From contig JBHEQT010000039.1 of assembly GCA_046530785.1 (NCBI GenBank), positions 1 through 9,416 on the forward strand: DNA of 9,416 nt, read 5' to 3'. This document shows positions 8,366 to 9,416 of the stretch, piece by piece. The notes beneath the pieces are model-generated. The model was not told the origin of the DNA, did no database searches, and saw only the letters and a program-made list of their open reading frames with translations. The translations under genes and the position numbers were made by a program. This DNA is from Arsenophonus sp046530785. GTDB taxonomy: Bacteria; Pseudomonadota; Gammaproteobacteria; Enterobacterales; Enterobacteriaceae. The first letter of the stretch is position 1. Each line of letters begins with the position of its first letter.

Positions 8366-8879
8366 ATAAAACTTCAATGTTCTGAGAATATCTATTTCTA
8401 TAGATATATAGTTATTATAATAAAAAATATAAAATTAAAAATAAATTTCAAGAAAATCTTTTAAAGATGTTCATATACATATAAAAATTTTTATATATTA
8501 TTTTTATGATAGGATAAATTGGTATCTAAATATAATGCTAGGTAAAACTAAATCTTAATAAATTAATTTTTAAATCTATTAATACCAAAATCTTAGTTAA
8601 TTACTGTAAAGGGATCATACTAAAATCGTCTTTATTCAACATATTTATTATTTATAAATGTTAAATTATATCCTTGATATGATTTGTATAGTAAGATAAA
8701 TTATTCAGCAGCAATTTTAACACAGAGATTCATATATAAATTTATATTCTCAACAGATACTTATTATTATGTCAACTCTATTTGATATCTATTCTAAAGT
8801 TAGAAAAACTAATCTATCAAATAGATTTCAAGTTAATCCTTTTTTATAAAAAACTTTTACAATGTAAAATTATATTGAT

Positions 8880-8910
8880 AAAAAAAAGAATTCTCAATTG
8901 ATGAGATTCT
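8880..8910 (-). terminator. Rho-independent terminator, minus strand, with no surviving gene
   Basis: On the minus strand AGAAT+CTCA (8902-8910) pairs with TGAG+ATTCT (8887-8896, one bulged base) around a 5-nt loop. A run of seven T (8880-8886) follows at once. This is a nine-pair stem with three G-C pairs and a classic U tail. It would end a minus-strand transcript coming from beyond 8910, and so insulate dusA. No gene is visible upstream within the window. A second sequence (8932-8940, AATTGAGAA on the plus strand) is exactly complementary to 8891-8899 and could compete for the same arm. Confidence 0.55.
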
Positions 8911-9192
8911 AGATAAAAATAAATTATGTTAAATTGAGAAATGAGTTATAAAATAAAAAATAAAAAATATAAAAAGAGGATTTTTTCTGAAAAATAGATT
9001 TCTCGATATTAATCGATATTTAAAATTAATGAATGTTATAAAACTTTATACAAGGATATTGATGAAAAAATCGTTTTTTTATTGGTGATAAAAGATCTAC
9101 GTAAGAAAATGATGAAATCAAGATCCATATCCAGTAAAAATAAGTATTTATAGATATTTAACTCTCTATAATATTCTGTTATATAAAATTTA

Positions 9193-9366
9193 TATAATTT
9201 TTATAACTGATGTTTCAGATAGGAACTGCATAAATTATTTAATAACATCGATAAACCCGAAAAAGGTAAGGAATATTTATCTTTTGCTCTCTTTTTTATA
9301 GTCGTCATATAGTCTAGAAAAATTTATGATTTTTAGCGTTTCAATATTTTCAGTTCCTATTTTTTT
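9193..9366 (+). ncRNA. Candidate structured RNA with closing stems and T-run end
   Basis: ATAGGAACTG (9219-9228) is the exact reverse complement of CAGTTCCTAT (9351-9360). Directly inside it on the 5' side CATAAATT (9229-9236) pairs with AATTTATG (9321-9328). Inside that, GATAAA (9250-9255) pairs with TTTATC (9276-9281). The outer stem has four G-C pairs and runs straight into seven T (9360-9366), the form of a terminated small RNA. A perfect TATAAT at 9193-9198 could start transcription about 15 bases before the stem, though no good -35 precedes it. I do not recognise a known RNA family. Alternatives are a decayed small inverted-repeat element or chance. Confidence 0.3.
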
Positions 9367-9416
9367 GCGTTAATCTAATAAAATAAAACTATCCTCATTG
9401 TTAATAATCTTCTGTT

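Larger units (their letters stand above)
8264..9416. other. Gene-less region upstream of dusA
   Basis: These 1.15 kb contain no intact gene. In E. coli zur lies here, divergent from dusA; no Zur motif was recognised. Signals present are the dusA leader, a possible promoter, an 11-bp inverted repeat at 8777-8787/8815-8825, an odd palindrome TTTTACA-A-TGTAAAA (8855-8869), a minus-strand terminator (8880-8910) and the nested structure at 9219-9366. A stop-free stretch (9116-9298, plus strand) lacks a start codon, and stretches of this length are expected by chance here. Confidence 0.6.

Noticed and set aside
8479..8496. 18-bp perfect A/T palindrome upstream of dusA
   Set aside because: It contains no G or C and about one such palindrome is expected by chance in the window; it is not tied to any feature.
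8941..8997. 18-codon lysine-rich open frame, and a second SD-ATG-AAA-AAA start at 9062 with 8 codons
   Set aside because: Both are too short and low in complexity to support; the second stops after eight codons with nothing recognisable beyond.
9116..9298. 61-codon stop-free stretch on the plus strand
   Set aside because: It has no ATG, GTG or suitable TTG start, its translation looks like A/T-biased random sequence, and a few stretches of this length are expected across six frames.

Overview
The window looks like a piece of the strongly AT-biased, decaying chromosome of a gammaproteobacterial (Enterobacterales-type) insect endosymbiont. Only three intact protein genes are present. They cover about 3.5 kb of 9.4 kb, or roughly 37%. 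The rest is extremely AT-rich DNA with no recognisable gene. All three proteins closely resemble, from memory, their Escherichia/Serratia counterparts. Low coding density combined with near full-length housekeeping genes is what I would expect from a Serratia symbiotica-like lineage such as those of Cinara aphids. The species is a guess; the family-level placement is better supported.

Layout. 1-3996 is a gene desert with a few hairpins, one good plus-strand terminator (3655-3682) and an SD-plus-ATG minigene just after it. 3997-5082 is alr (alanine racemase) and 5113-6522 is dnaB (replicative helicase). Both are on the minus strand, 30 bp apart, and are probably one transcription unit read dnaB then alr. 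6523-7243 is a 721-bp gap holding the dnaB leader and decayed DNA. 7244-8263 is dusA (tRNA-dihydrouridine synthase A) on the minus strand, ending in a 26-bp perfect palindrome that is probably its terminator. 8264-9416 has no gene, but holds a dusA leader with a duplicated 11-mer, a minus-strand terminator (8880-8910) and a plus-strand nested inverted repeat ending in a T run (9219-9366) that could be a structured RNA.

The gene order dusA - gap - dnaB - alr - gap matches the E. coli order dusA-pspG-qorA-dnaB-alr-tyrB with pspG, qorA and tyrB eroded away. The three survivors serve tRNA modification, replication fork unwinding and D-alanine supply for peptidoglycan. They do not form a pathway; they are the retained essential or useful genes of an ancestral neighbourhood. 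I found no mobile element, CRISPR array, tRNA, rRNA or defence system. The most interesting leftovers are regulatory-looking structures that outlast the genes around them, above all 9219-9366.
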